This document shows, piece after piece, positions 36,701 through 48,959 of a stretch of DNA of 64,000 bases; the stretch's first letter is position 1; each line of letters begins with the position of its first letter. The DNA is from Dermacentor variabilis (taxonomy: Eukaryota; Arthropoda; Arachnida; Ixodida; Ixodidae), in the NCBI RefSeq assembly GCF_050947875.1, contig NC_134570.1, forward strand, positions 244,954,584 through 245,018,583, in the 5' to 3' direction. Both the position numbers and the translations under genes were made by a program. The notes under the pieces were generated by a model. That model did not search any database, had not been told where the DNA came from, and saw nothing but the letters and a program-made list of their open reading frames with translations.

Positions 36701-39700
36701 AACCACGTGCGCGTTCTGCCAAAAGCACCATTTGCATGCATATCTTGTGGTTTTGCAGAAAACAACGTCCGCGTCTACCAAAAGATGCATGTGCATGCTT
36801 AACAAGTGGTTTGGCACAAATCCATGCGCGGGTGCTAAAAAGAGCAGCATGGGCGAGCTTAACACGTCGTTAGGGTAGATATCCACGTGCGCGTTCTGCC
36901 AAAAGCACCATTTGCATGCATATCGTGTGGTTTTGCAGAAAACAACGTAGGCGTCTACCAAAAGATGCATGCGCATGCTTAACAAGTGGATTGGCATAAA
37001 TCCATGCGCGGGTCCTAAAAGGAGCAGCACGGGCGTGCTTAGCACGTCGTTTGGTAGAAATCCACGTGCGCGTTCTGCCAAAAGCACCATTTACATGCAT
37101 ATCTTGTGGTTTTGCAGAAAACAACGTCCGCGTCTACCAAAAGATGCATGTGCATGCTTAACAAGTGGTTTGGCACAAATCCATGCGCGGGTGCTAAAAA
37201 GAGCAGCATGGGCGTGCTTAGCACGTTGTTCGGTAGAAATCCACGTGCGCGTTCTGCCAAAAGCACCATTTGCATGCATATCTTGTGGTTTTGCAGAAAA
37301 CGACGTCCGCGTCTACCAAAAGATGCATGTGCATGCTTAACAAGTGGTTTGGCACAAATCTATGCGCGGGTGCTAAAAAGAGCAGCATGGGCGTGCTTTG
37401 CACGTCGGTTGGTACACATCCACGTGCGCCTTCTGCCAAAAGCACCATTTGCATGCATACCATGTGGTTTTGCAGAAAACAAGGTCCGCGTCTACCAAAA
37501 GATGCATGTGCATGCCTACCCAGTGGTTTGGCATAAATCCATGCGCGTGCGCTTACAAGAGCAGCACGGGCGTGCTTAGCACGTAGTTTGGTAGAAATCC
37601 ACGTGCGCGCTCTACCAAATGCACCTTCTGCATGCATACCTTGTGGTTTTGCAGAAAGCAACGTCCGCGTCTACCAAAATATGCATGTGCATGCACATCA
37701 AGTGGTTTGGCATAAATCCATGCGCGTGTGCTAAAAAGAGCAGCACGGGCGTGCTTAGCACGTCGTTTGGTAGAAATCCACGTGCGCGTTCTGCCAAAAG
37801 CACCATTTGCATGCATATCTTGTGGTTTTGCAGAAAACAACATCCGCGTATACCAAAAGATGCATGTGCATGCTGAACAAGTGGTTTGGCACAAATCCAT
37901 GCGCGGGTGCTAAAAAGAGCAGCATGGGCGAGCTTAGCACGTCGTTTGGTAGAAATCCACGTGCGCACACTGCAAAAAGCACCATTTGCATGCATACCTT
38001 GTGGTTTTCCAGAAAACAACATCCGCGTCTACCAAAAGATGCATGTCCATGCTTACCAGGTGGTTTGGCATAAATCCATGCGCGTGTGCTAAAAAGAGCA
38101 GCACGGGCGAGCTTAGCACGTCGTTTGGTAGAAATCCACGTGCGCGTTCTGCCAAAAGCACCATTTACATGCATATCTTGTGGTTTTGCAGAAAATAACG
38201 TCCGCGTCTACCAAAAGATGCATGTGCATGCTTAACAAGTGGTTTGGCACAAATCCATGCGCGGGTGCTAAAAAGAGCAGCATGGGCGAGCTTAACACGT
38301 CGTTAGGGTAGATATCCACGTGCGCGTTCTGCCAAAAGCACCATTTGCATGCATATCTTTTGGTTTTGCAGAAAACAACGTCGGCGTCTACCAAAAGTTG
38401 CATGTGCATGCTTAACAAGTGGATTGGCATAAACTCATGCGCGTGTGCTAAAAAGAGCAGCACGGGCGTGCTTAGCACGTCGTTTGGTTGAAATCCACGT
38501 GCGCGTTCTGCCAAAAGCACCATTTACATGCATATCTTGTGGTTTTGCAGAAAACAACGTCCGCGTCTACCAAAAGATGCATGCGCATGCTTAACAAGTG
38601 GTTTGGCACAAATCCATGCGCGGGTGCTAAAAAGAGCAGCATGGGCGTGCTTAGCACGTTGTTTGGTAGAAATCCACGTGCGCGTTCTGCCAAAAGCACC
38701 ATTTGCATGCATATCTTGTGCTTTTGCAGAGAACAACGTCCGCCTCTACCAAAAGATGCATGTGCATGCTTAACAAGTGGTTTGGCACAAATCCATGCGC
38801 GGGTGCTAAAAAGAGCAGCATGGGCGTGCTAAGCACGTCGTTTGCTAGAAAACCACGTGCGCGTTCTGCCAAAAGCACCATTTGCATGCATATCTTGTGG
38901 TTTTGCAGAAAACAACGTCCGCGTCTACCAAAAGATGCATGTGCATGCACACCAAGTGGTTTGGCATAAATCCATGCGCGTGTGCTAAAAAGAGCAGCAC
39001 GGGCATGCTTAGCACGTCGTTTGGTAGAAATCCACGTGCGCGTTCTGCCAAAAGCACCTTTTGCATGCATATCTTGTGGTTTTGCAGAAAACAACGTCCG
39101 CGTCTACCAAAAGATGCATGTGCATGCTGAACAAGTGGTTTGGCACAAATCCAGGCGCGGGTGCTAAAAAGAGCAGCATGGGCGAGTTTAGCACGTCGTT
39201 TGGTAGAAATCCACGTGCGCACACTGCAAAAAGCACCATTTGCATGCATATCTTGTGGTTTTGCAGAAAACAACGTCCGCGTCTACCAAAAGATGCATGT
39301 CCATGCTTACCAAGTGGTTTGGCATAAATCCATGCGCGTGTGCTAAAAAGAGCAGCACGGGCGAGCTTAGCACGTCGTTTGGTAGAAATCCACGTGCGCG
39401 TTCTGCCAAAAGCACCATTTACGTGCATATATTGTGGTTTTGCAGAAAGCAACGTCCGCGTCTACCAAAAGATGCATGTGCATGCTTACCAAGTGGTTTG
39501 GCATAAATACATGCGCGTGTGCTAAAAAGAGCATCATGGGCGTGCTTAGCACGTTGTTTGGTAGAAATCCACGTGCGCTTTCTGCCAAAAGCACCATTTG
39601 CATGCATACCTTGTGGTTTTGCAGAAAACAACGTCCGCGTCTACCAAAAGATGCATGTACATGCTTAACAAGTGGGTTGGCATAAATCCATGCGCGTGTG

Positions 39701-41089
39701 CTAAAAAGAGCAGCACGGGCGAGCTTGGCACGTCGTTTGGTAGAAATCCACGTGCGCGTTCTGCCTAAAGCACCATTTACATGCATATCTTGTGGTTTTG
39801 CAGAAAATAACGTCCGCGTCTACCAAAAGATGCATGTGCATGCTTAACAAGTGGTTTGGCACAAATCCATGCGCGGGTGCTAAAAAGAGCAGCATGGGCG
39901 AGCTTAACACGTCGTTAGGGTAGATATCCACGTGCGCGTTCTGCCAAAAGCACCATTTGCATGCATATCTTGTGGTTTTGCAGAAAACAACGTCGGCGTC
40001 TACCAAAAGATGCATGTGCATGCTTAACAAGTGGATTGGCATAAATCCATGCGCGTGTGCTAAAAAGAGCAGCACGGGCGAGCTTAGCACGTCGTTTGGT
40101 AGAAATCCACGTGCGCGTTCTGCCAAAAGCACCATTTACGTGCATATATTGTGGTTTTGCAGAAAACAACGTCCGCGTCTACCAAAAGATGCATGTGCAT
40201 GCTTACCAAGTGGTTTGGCACAAATCCATGCGCGGGTGCTAAAAAGAGCAGCATGGGCGAGCTTAGCACGTCGTTTGGTAGAAATCCACGTGCGCACACT
40301 GCAAAAAGCACCATTTGCATGCATACCTTGTGGTTTTCCAGAAAACAACGTCCGCGTCTACCAAAAGATGCATGTCCATGCTTACCAAGTGGTTTGGCAT
40401 AAATCCATGCGCGTGTGCTAAAAAGAGCAGCACGGGCGAGCTTAGCACGTCGTTTGGTAGAAATCCACGTGCGCGTTCTGCCAAAAGCACCATTTACATG
40501 CATATCTTGTGGTTTTGCAGAAAATAACGTCCGCGTCTACCAAAAGATGCATGTGCATGCTTAACAAGTGGTTTGGCACAAATCCATGCGCGGGTGCTAA
40601 AAAGAGCAGCATGGGCGAGCTTAACACGTCGTTAGGGTAGATATCCACGTGCGCGTTCTGCCAAAAGCACCATTTGCATGCATATCTTGTGGTTTTGCAG
40701 AAAACAACGTCGGCGTCTACCAAAAGATGCATGTGCATGCTTAACAAGTGGATTGGCATAAACTCATGCGCGTGTGCTAAAAAGAGCAGCACGGGCGTGC
40801 TTAGCACGTCGTTTGGTAGAAATCCACGTGCGCGTTCTGCCAAAAGCACCATTTACATGCATATCTTGTGGTTTTGCAGAGAACAACGTCCGCCTCTACC
40901 AAAAGATGCACGTGCATGCTTAACAAGTGGTTTGGCACAAATCCATGCGCGGGTGCTAAAAAGAGCAGCATGGGCGTGCTAAGCACGTCGTTTGCTAGAA
41001 AACCACGTGCGCGTTCTGCCAAAAGCACCATTTGCATGCATATCTTGTGGTTTTGCAGAAAACAACGTCCGCGTCTACCAAAAGATGCA

Positions 41090-42190
41090 TGTGCATGCTT
41101 AACAAGTGCTTTGGCACAAATATATGCGCGGGTGCTAAAAAGCAGCATGGGCGTGCTTAGCACGTCGGTTGGTACAAATCCACGTGCGCCTTCTGCAAAA
41201 AGCACCATTTGCATGCATACCGTGTGGTTTTGCAGAAAACAACGTCCGCGTCTACCAAAAGATGCATGTGCATGCTTACCAAGTGGTTTGGCATAAATCC
41301 ATGCGCGTGCGCTAACAAGAGCAGCACGGGCGTGCTAAGCACGTCGTTTGGTAGAAATCCACGTGCGCGCTCTGCCAAAAGCACCTTCTGCATGCATACC
41401 ATGTGGTTTTGCAGAAAGCAACGTCCGCGTCTACCAAAAGATGCATGTGCATGCACACCAAGTGGTTTGGCATAAATCCACGCGCGTGTGCTAAAAAGAG
41501 CAGCACGGGCATGCTTAGCACGTCGTTTGGTAGAAATCCACGTGCGCGTTCTGCCAAAAGCACCTTTTGCATGCATATCTTGTGGTTTTGCAGAAAACAA
41601 CGTCCGCGTCTACCAAAAGATGCATGTGCATGCTGAACAAGTGCTTTGGCACAAATCCAGGCGCGGGTGCTAAAAAGAGCAGCATGGGCGAGTTTAGCAC
41701 GTCGTTTGGTAGAAATCCACGTGCGCACACTGCAAAAAGCACCATTTGCATGCATACCTTGTGGTTTTGCAGAAAACAACGTCCGCGTCTACCAAAAGAT
41801 GCATGTCCATGCTTACCAAGTGGTTTGGCATAAATCCATGCGCGTGTGCTAAAAAGAGCAGCACGGGCGAGCTTAGCACGTCGTTTGGTAGAAATCCACG
41901 TGCGCGTTCTGCCAAAAGCACCATTTACGTGCATATATTGTGGTTTTGCAGAAAACAACGTCCGCGTCTACCAAAAGATGCATGTGCATGCTTACCAAGT
42001 GGTTTGGCATAAATACATGCGCGTGTGCTAAAAAGAGCATCATGGGCGTGCTTAGCACATTGTTTGGTAGAAATCCACGTGCGCTTTCTGCCAAAAGCAC
42101 CATTTGCATGAATACCTTGTGGTTTTGCAGAAAACAACGTCCGCGTCTACCAAAAGATGCATGTACATGCTTAACAAGTGGGTTGGCATA
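41090..42190. repeat. Duplicated 1.1-kb block, copy 1
   Basis: This block matches 45,921-47,020 at offset 4,831 bp (27 monomers minus 2 bp). Shared marks include CGTCGGTTGGTAC, AGCACCTTCTGCATGC, GCACACCAAGTGG and GCGCACACTGCAAAAAG. Part of it also matches 38.9-39.7 kb at offset 2,506 bp (14 monomers), so this cassette is present three times. Confidence 0.82.
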
Positions 42191-42204
42191 AATCCATGCG
42201 CGTT

Positions 42205-44172
42205 TGCTAAAAAGAGCAGCACGGGCGTGCTTAGTACGTCGCTTGGTAGAAATCCACGTGCGCGCTCTGCCAAAAGCACCATTTGCACGCATACCTCGTG
42301 GTTTTGCAGAAAACAACGTCCGCGTCTACCAAAAGATGCATGTGCATGCTTACCAAGTGGTTTGGCATAGATCCATGCGCGTGTGCTAAAAAGAGCAGCA
42401 CGGGCGTGCTTAGCACGTCGTTTGGTAGAAATCCACGTGCGCGCTCTGCCAAAAGCACCATTGGTATGCATACCTTGTGGTTTTGCAGAAAACAACGTCC
42501 GCCTCTGCCAACAGATGCATGTACATGCTTAACAAGTGGTTTGGCATAAATCATGCGCGTGTGCTAAAAAGAGCAGCACGGGCGTGCTTAGCACGTCTAT
42601 TGGTAGAAATCCACGTGCGCGTTCTGCCAAAAGCACCATTTACATGCATATCTTGTGGTTTTGCAGAAAACAACGTCCGCGTCTACCAAAAGATGCATGT
42701 GCATGCTTAACAAGTGGTTTGGCACAAATCCATGCGCGGGTGCTAAAAAGAGCAGCATGGGCGTGCTTAGCACGTCGTTTGGTAGAAATCCACGTGCGCG
42801 TTCTGCCAAAACCACCATTTGCATGCATATCTTGTGGTTTTCCAGAAAACAACGTCCGCATCTACCAAAAGATGCATGTGCATGCTTAACAAGTGGTTTG
42901 GCACAAATCCATGCGCGGGTGCTAAAAAGAGCAGCATGGGCGTGCTTAGCACGTTGTTTGGTAGAAATCCACGTGCGCGTTCTGCCAAAAGCACCATTTG
43001 CATGCATATCTTGTGCTTTTGCAGAGAACAACGTCCGCCTCTGCCAAAAGATGCATGTGCATACTTAACAAGTGGTTTGGCACAAATCCATGCGCGGGTG
43101 CTAAAAAGAGCAGCATGGGCGTGCTTAGCACGTCGTTTGGTAGAAATCCACGTGCGCGTTCTGCCAAAACCCCCATTTGCATGCATATCTTGTGGTTTTC
43201 CAGAAAACAATGTCCGCGTCTACCAAAAGATGCATGTGCATGCTTAACAAGTGGTTTGGCACAAATCCATGCGCGGGTGCTAAAAAGAGCAGCATGGGCG
43301 GGCTTAGCATGTCGTTTGGTAGAAATCCACATGCGCGTTGTGCCAAAAGCACCATTTGCATGCATATCTTGTGGTTTTGCAGAAAACAACGTCCGCGTCT
43401 ACCAAAAGATGCGTGTTCATGCTTAACAAGTGGTTTGGCACAAATCATGGCGCCGGTGCTAAAAAGAGCAGCATGGGCGAGCTTAACACGTTGTTTGGTA
43501 GAAATCCACGTGCGCGTTCTGCCAAAAGCACCATTTGTATGCATATCTTGTGGTTTTGCAGAAAACAACGTGCGCGTCTACCAAAAGATGCATGTGCATG
43601 CTCAACAAGTGGTTTGGCACAAATCCATGCGCGGGTGCTAAAAAGAGCTGCATGGGCGTGCTTAGCACGTCGTTTGGTAGAAATTCACGTGCGCGTTCTG
43701 CCAAAAGCACCATTTGCATGCATATCTTGTCGTTTTGCAGAAAACAACGTCCGCGTCTACCAAAAGATGCATGTGCATGCTTAACAAGTGGTTGGGCACA
43801 AATCCATGCGCGGGTGCTAAAAAGTGCAGCATGGACGTGCTAAGCACGTCGTTTGGTAGAAAACCACGTGCGCGTTCTGCCAAAAGCACCATTTGCATGC
43901 ATATCTTGTGGTTTTGCAGAAAACAACGTCCGCGTCTACCAAAAGATGCATGTGCATGCTTAACAAGTGGTTTGGCACAAATCCATGCGCGGGTGCTAAA
44001 AAGAGCAGCATGGACGTGCTAAGCACGTCGTTTGGTAGCAAACCACGTGCGCGTTCTGCCAAAAGCACCATTTGCATGCATATCTTGTGGTTTTGCAGAA
44101 AACAACGTCCGCGTCTACCAAAAGATGCATGTGCATGCTTAACAAGTGCTTTGGCACAAATATATGCCCGTG
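42205..44172. repeat. 11-monomer higher-order repeat, copy 1
   Basis: This block of 1,968 bp (11 x 179 minus 1) is followed immediately by its copy. Both begin in an S1 with GCAGCACGGGCG followed by TTAGTACGTCGCTTGG. They share an S1 missing one base (GGCATAAATCATGCG), an S3 with GTGCTTTTGCAGAGAAC, and an S1 with AAATCATGGCGCCGG. Confidence 0.9.
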
Positions 44173-46010
44173 TGCTAAAAAGAGCAGCACGGGCGTGCTT
44201 AGTACGTCGCTTGGTAGAAATCCACGTGCGCGCTCTGCCAAAAGCACCATTTGCACGCATACCTTGTGGTTTTGCAGAAAACAACGTCCGCGTCTACCAA
44301 AAGATGCATGTGCATGCTTACCAAGTGGTTTGGCATAGATCCATGCGCGTGTGCTAAAAAGAGCAGCACGGGCGTGCTTAGCACGTCGTTTGGTAGAAAT
44401 CCACGTGCGCGCTCTGCCAAAAGCACCATTGGCATGCATACCTTGTGGTTTTGCAGAAAACAACGTCCGCCTCTACCAACAGATGCATGTACATGCTTAA
44501 CAAGTGGTTTGGCATAAATCATGCGCGTGTGCTAAAAAGAGCAGCACGGGCGTGCTTAGCACGTCTATTGGTAGAAATCCACGTGCGCGTTCTGCCAAAA
44601 GCACCATTTACATGCATATCTTGTGGTTTTGCAGAAAACAACGTCCGCGTCTACCAAAAGATGCATGTGCATGCTCAACAAGTGGTTTGGCACAAATCCA
44701 TGCGCGGGTGCTAAAAAGAGCAGCATGGGCGTGCTTAGCACGTCGTTTGGTAGAAATCCACGTGCGCGTTCTGCCAAAACCACCATTTGCATGCATATCT
44801 TGTGGTTTTCCAGAAAACAACGTCCGCGTCTACCAAAAGATGCATGTGCATGCTTAACAAGTGGTTTGGCACAAATCCATGCGCGGGTGCTAAAAAGAGC
44901 AGCATGGGCGTGATTAGCACGTTGTTTGGTAGAAATCCACGTGCGCGTTCTGCCAAAAGCACCATTTGCATGCATATCTTGTGCTTTTGCAGAGAACAAC
45001 GTCCGCCTCTACCAAAAGATGCATGTGCATGCTTAACAAGTGGTTTGGCACAAATCCGTGCGCGGGTGCTAAAAAGAGCAGCATGGGCGTGCTTAGCACG
45101 TCGTTTGGTAGAAATCCACGTGCGCGTTCTGCCAAAACCACCATTTGCATGCATATCTTGTGGTTTTCCAGAAAACAACGTCCGCGTCTACCAAAAGATG
45201 CATGTGCATGCTCAACAATTGGTTTGGCACAAATCCATGCGCGGGTGCTAAAAAGAGCAGCATGGGCGGGCTTAGCATGTCGTTTGGTAGAAATCCACAT
45301 GCGCGTTCTGCCAAAAGCACCATTTGCATGCATATCTTGTGGTTTTGCAGAAAACAACGTCCGCGTCTACCAAAAGATGCGTCTTCATGCTTAACAAGTG
45401 GTTTGGCACAAATCATGGCGCCGGTGCTAAAAAGAGCAGCATGGGCGAGCTTAACACGTTGTTTGGTAGAAATCCACGTGCGCGTTCTGCCAAAAGCACC
45501 ATTTGTATGCATATCTTGTGGTTTTGCAGAAAACAACGTGCGCGTCTACCAAAAGATGCATGTGCATGCTCAACAAGTGGTTTGGCACAAATCCATGCGC
45601 GGGTGCTAAAAAGAGCTGCATGGGCGTGCTTAGCACGTCGTTTGGTAGAAATTCACGTGCGCGTTCTGCCAAAAGCACCATTTGCATGCATATCTTGTCG
45701 TTTTGCAGAAAACAACGTCCGCGTCTACCAAAAGATGCATGTGCATGCTTAACAAGTGGTTTGGCACAAATCCATGCGCGGGTGCTAAAAAGAGCAGCAT
45801 GGACGTGCTAAGCACGTCGTTTGGTAGAAAACCACGTGCGCGTTCTGCCAAAAGCACCATTTGCATGCATATCTTGTGGTTTTGCAGAAAACAACGTCCG
45901 CGTCTACCAAAAGATGCATGTGCATGCTTAACAAGTGCTTTGGCACAAATATATGCGCGGGTGCTAAAAAGAGCAGCATGGGCGTGCTTAGCACGTCGGT
46001 TGGTACAAAT
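44173..46010. repeat. 11-monomer higher-order repeat, copy 2
   Basis: This tandem partner of 42,205-44,172 keeps offset 1,968 up to about 45.8 kb. One monomer with GGACGTGCTAAGC that occurs twice in copy 1 is present once here, so the offset then becomes 1,789. From about 45.9 kb it runs into a block shared with 41.1-42.2 kb. Confidence 0.85.
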
Positions 46011-47020
46011 CAACGTGCGCCTTCTGCCAAAAGCACCATTTGCATGCATACCGTGTGGTTTTGCAGAAAACAACGTCCGCGTCTACCAAAAGATGCATGT
46101 GCATGCTTACCAAGTGGTTTGGCATAAATCCATGCACGTGCGCTAACAAGAGCAGCACGGGCGTGCTTAGCATGTCGTTTGGTAGAAATCCACGTGCGCG
46201 CTCTGCCAAAAGCACCTTCTGCATGCATACCATGTGGTTTTGCAGAAAGCAACGTCCGCGTCTACCAAAAGATGCATGTGCATGCACACCAAGTGGTTTG
46301 GCATAAATCCATGCGCGTGTGCTAAAAAGAGCAGCACGGGCATGCTTAGCACGTCGTTTGGTAGAAATCCACGTGCGCGTTCTGCCAAAAGCACCTTTTG
46401 CATGCATATGTTGTGGTTTTGCAGAAAACAACGTCCGCGTCTACCAAAAGATGCATGTGCATGCTGAACAAGTGGTTTGGCACAAATCCAGGCGTGGGTG
46501 CTAAAAAGAGCAGCATGGGCGAGTTTAGCACGTCGTTTGGTAGAAATCCACGTGCGCACACTGCAAAAAGCACCATTTGCATGCATACCTTGTGGTTTTG
46601 CAGAAAACAACGTCCGCGTCTACCAAAAGATGCATGTCCATGCTTACCAAGTGGTTTGGCATAAATCCATGCGCGTGTGCTAAAAAGAGCAGCACGGGCG
46701 AGCTTAGCACGTCGTTTGGTAGAAATCCACGTGCGCGTTCTGCCAAAAGCACCATTTACATGCATATATTGTGGTTTTGCAGAAAACAACGTCCGCGTCT
46801 ACCAAAAGATGCCTGTGCATGCTTACCAAGTGCTTTGGCATAAATACATGCGCGTGTGCTAAAAAGAGCATCATGGGCGTGCTTAGCACGTTGTTTGGTA
46901 CAAATGCACGTGCGCTTTCTGCCAAAAGCACCATTTGCATGCATACCTTGTGGTCTTGCAGAAAACAACGTCCGCGTCTACCAAAAGATGCATGTACATG
47001 CTTAACAAGTGGTTTGGCAT
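45921..47020. repeat. Duplicated 1.1-kb block, copy 2
   Basis: This is the partner of 41,090-42,190. It lies at the end of the second 11-monomer repeat, so the 11-monomer duplication and this older block are nested. There are a few point differences, for example AATCAACGTGCGCC at about 46,009 for AATCCACGTGCGCC. Confidence 0.82.
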
Positions 47021-48257
47021 AAATCCATGCGCGTGTGCTAAAAAGAGCAGCACGGGCGTGCTTAGCACGACGTTTGGTAGAAATCCACTTGCGCATTCTG
47101 CCAAAAGCACCATTTACATGCATATCTTGTGGTTTTGCAGAAAACAACGTCCGCGTCTACCAAAAGATGCATGTGCATGCTTAACAAGTGGTTTGGCACA
47201 AATCCATGCGCGGGTGCTAAAAAGAGCTGCATGGGCGTGCTTAGCACGTTGTTTGGTAGAAAACCACGTGCGCGTTCTGCCAAAACCACCATTTGCATGC
47301 ATATCTTGTGGTTTTCCAGAAAACAACGTCCGCGTCTACCATAAGATGCATGTGCATGCTTAACAAGTGGTTTGGCACAAATCTATGCGCATGTGCTAAA
47401 AAGAGCAGCATGGGCGTGCTTAGCACGTCGTTTGGTTGAAATCCACGTGCGCGTTCTGCCAAAAGCACCATTTGTATGCATATCTTGTGGTTTTGCAGAA
47501 AACAACGTCCGCGTCTACCAAAAGATGCATGTGCATGCTTAACAAGTGGTTTGGCACAAATCCATGCGCGGGTGCCAAAAAGAGCAGCATGGGCGTGCTT
47601 AGCACGTCGTTTGGTAGAAATCCACGTGCGCGTTCTGCCAAAAGCACCATTTGCATGCATATCTTGTGCTTTTGCAGAGAACAACGTCCGCCTCTACCAA
47701 AAGATGCATGTGCATGCTTAACAAGTGGTTTGGCACAAATCCATGCGCGGGTGCTAAAAAGAGCAGCATGGGCGTGCTTAGCACGTCGTTTGGTAGAAAT
47801 CCACGTGCGCGTTCTGGCAAAACCACCATTTGCATGCATATCTTGTGGTTTTGCAGAAAACAACGTCCGCCTCTACCAAAAGATGCATGTGCATGCTTAA
47901 CAAGTGGTTTGGCACAAATCCATGCGCGGGTGCTAAAAAGAGCAGCATGGGCGTGCTTAGCATGTTGTTTGGTAGAAATCCACATGCGCGTTCAGCCAAA
48001 AGCACCATTTGCATGCATATCTTGTGGTTTTGCAGAAAACAACGTTCGCGTCTACCAAAAGATGCATGTTCATGCTTAACAAGTGGTTTGGCACAAATCA
48101 TAGCGCGGGTGCTAAAAAGAGCAGCATGGGCGAGCTTAACACGTTGTTTGGTAGAAACCCACGTGCGCGTTCAGCCAAAAGCATCATTGGTATGCATATC
48201 TTGTGGTTTTGCAGAAAACAACGTCCGCGTCTACCAAAAGATGCATGTGCATGCTTA

Positions 48258-48436
48258 ACAAGTGGTTTGGCACAAATCCATGCGCGGGTGCTAAAAAGAG
48301 CAGCATGCGCGTGCTTAGCACGTTGTTTGGTAGAAATCCACGTGCGCGTTCTGCCAAAAGCACCATTTGCATGCATATCTTGTGGTTTTGCAGAAAACAA
48401 CGTCCGCGTCTACCAAAAGATGCATGTGCATGCTTA
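48258..48436 (+). repeat. Representative subfamily B monomer
   Basis: This is a clean 179-bp B monomer: S1 48,258-48,317, S2 48,318-48,377, S3 48,378-48,436. The CACGTG hexamer is at 48,339-48,344. S3 opens TCTTGTGG, the B form. Its neighbours between about 47.9 and 48.8 kb keep exact 179-bp phase. Confidence 0.95.
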
Positions 48437-48959
48437 ACAAGTGGTTTGGCACAAATCCATGCGCGGGTGCTAAAAAGAGCTGCATGGGCGTGCTTAGCAC
48501 GTCGTTTGGTAGAAATCCACGTGCGCGTTCTGCCAAAAGCACCATTTGTATGCATATCTTGTGGTTTTGCAGAAAACAACGTCCGCGTCTACCAAAAGAT
48601 GCATGTGCATGCTTAACAAGTGGTTTGGCACAAATCCATGCGCGGGTGCTAAAAAGAGCAGCATGGGCGTGCTTAGCACGTCGTTTGGTAGAAATCCACA
48701 TGCGCGTTCTGCCAAAAGCACCATTTGCATGCATATCTTGTGGTTTTGCAGAAAACAACGTCCGCGTCTACCAAAAGATGCATGAGCATGCTTGACAAGT
48801 GGTTTGGCACAAATGCATGCGCGGGTGCTAAAAAGAGCAGCATGGGCGTGCTTAGCGCGTCGTTTGGTAGAAATCCACGTGCGCGTTCTGCAAAAAGCAC
48901 CATTTGCATGCATATCTTGTGGTTTTGCAGGAAACAACGTCCGCGTCTACCAAAAGATG

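Larger units (their letters stand above)
36086..47100. repeat. Subfamily B, part 1 (GGCATAAATCC / GCACGGGCG variant)
   Basis: Many S1 subunits here carry a linked set of changes: GGCATAAATCC (for GGCACAAATCC), GCGCGTGTGC (for GCGCGGGTGC) and GCAGCACGGGCG (for GCAGCATGGGCG). The first is at about 36,096 and the last of the dense run at about 47,020. They alternate with unmodified S1 subunits. After 47.1 kb the variant is sparse (about 49.5, 52.6, 53.5, 56.7 and 60.4-62.4 kb). Linkage of three changes within one subunit indicates spread of one founder monomer rather than repeated mutation. Confidence 0.8.
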
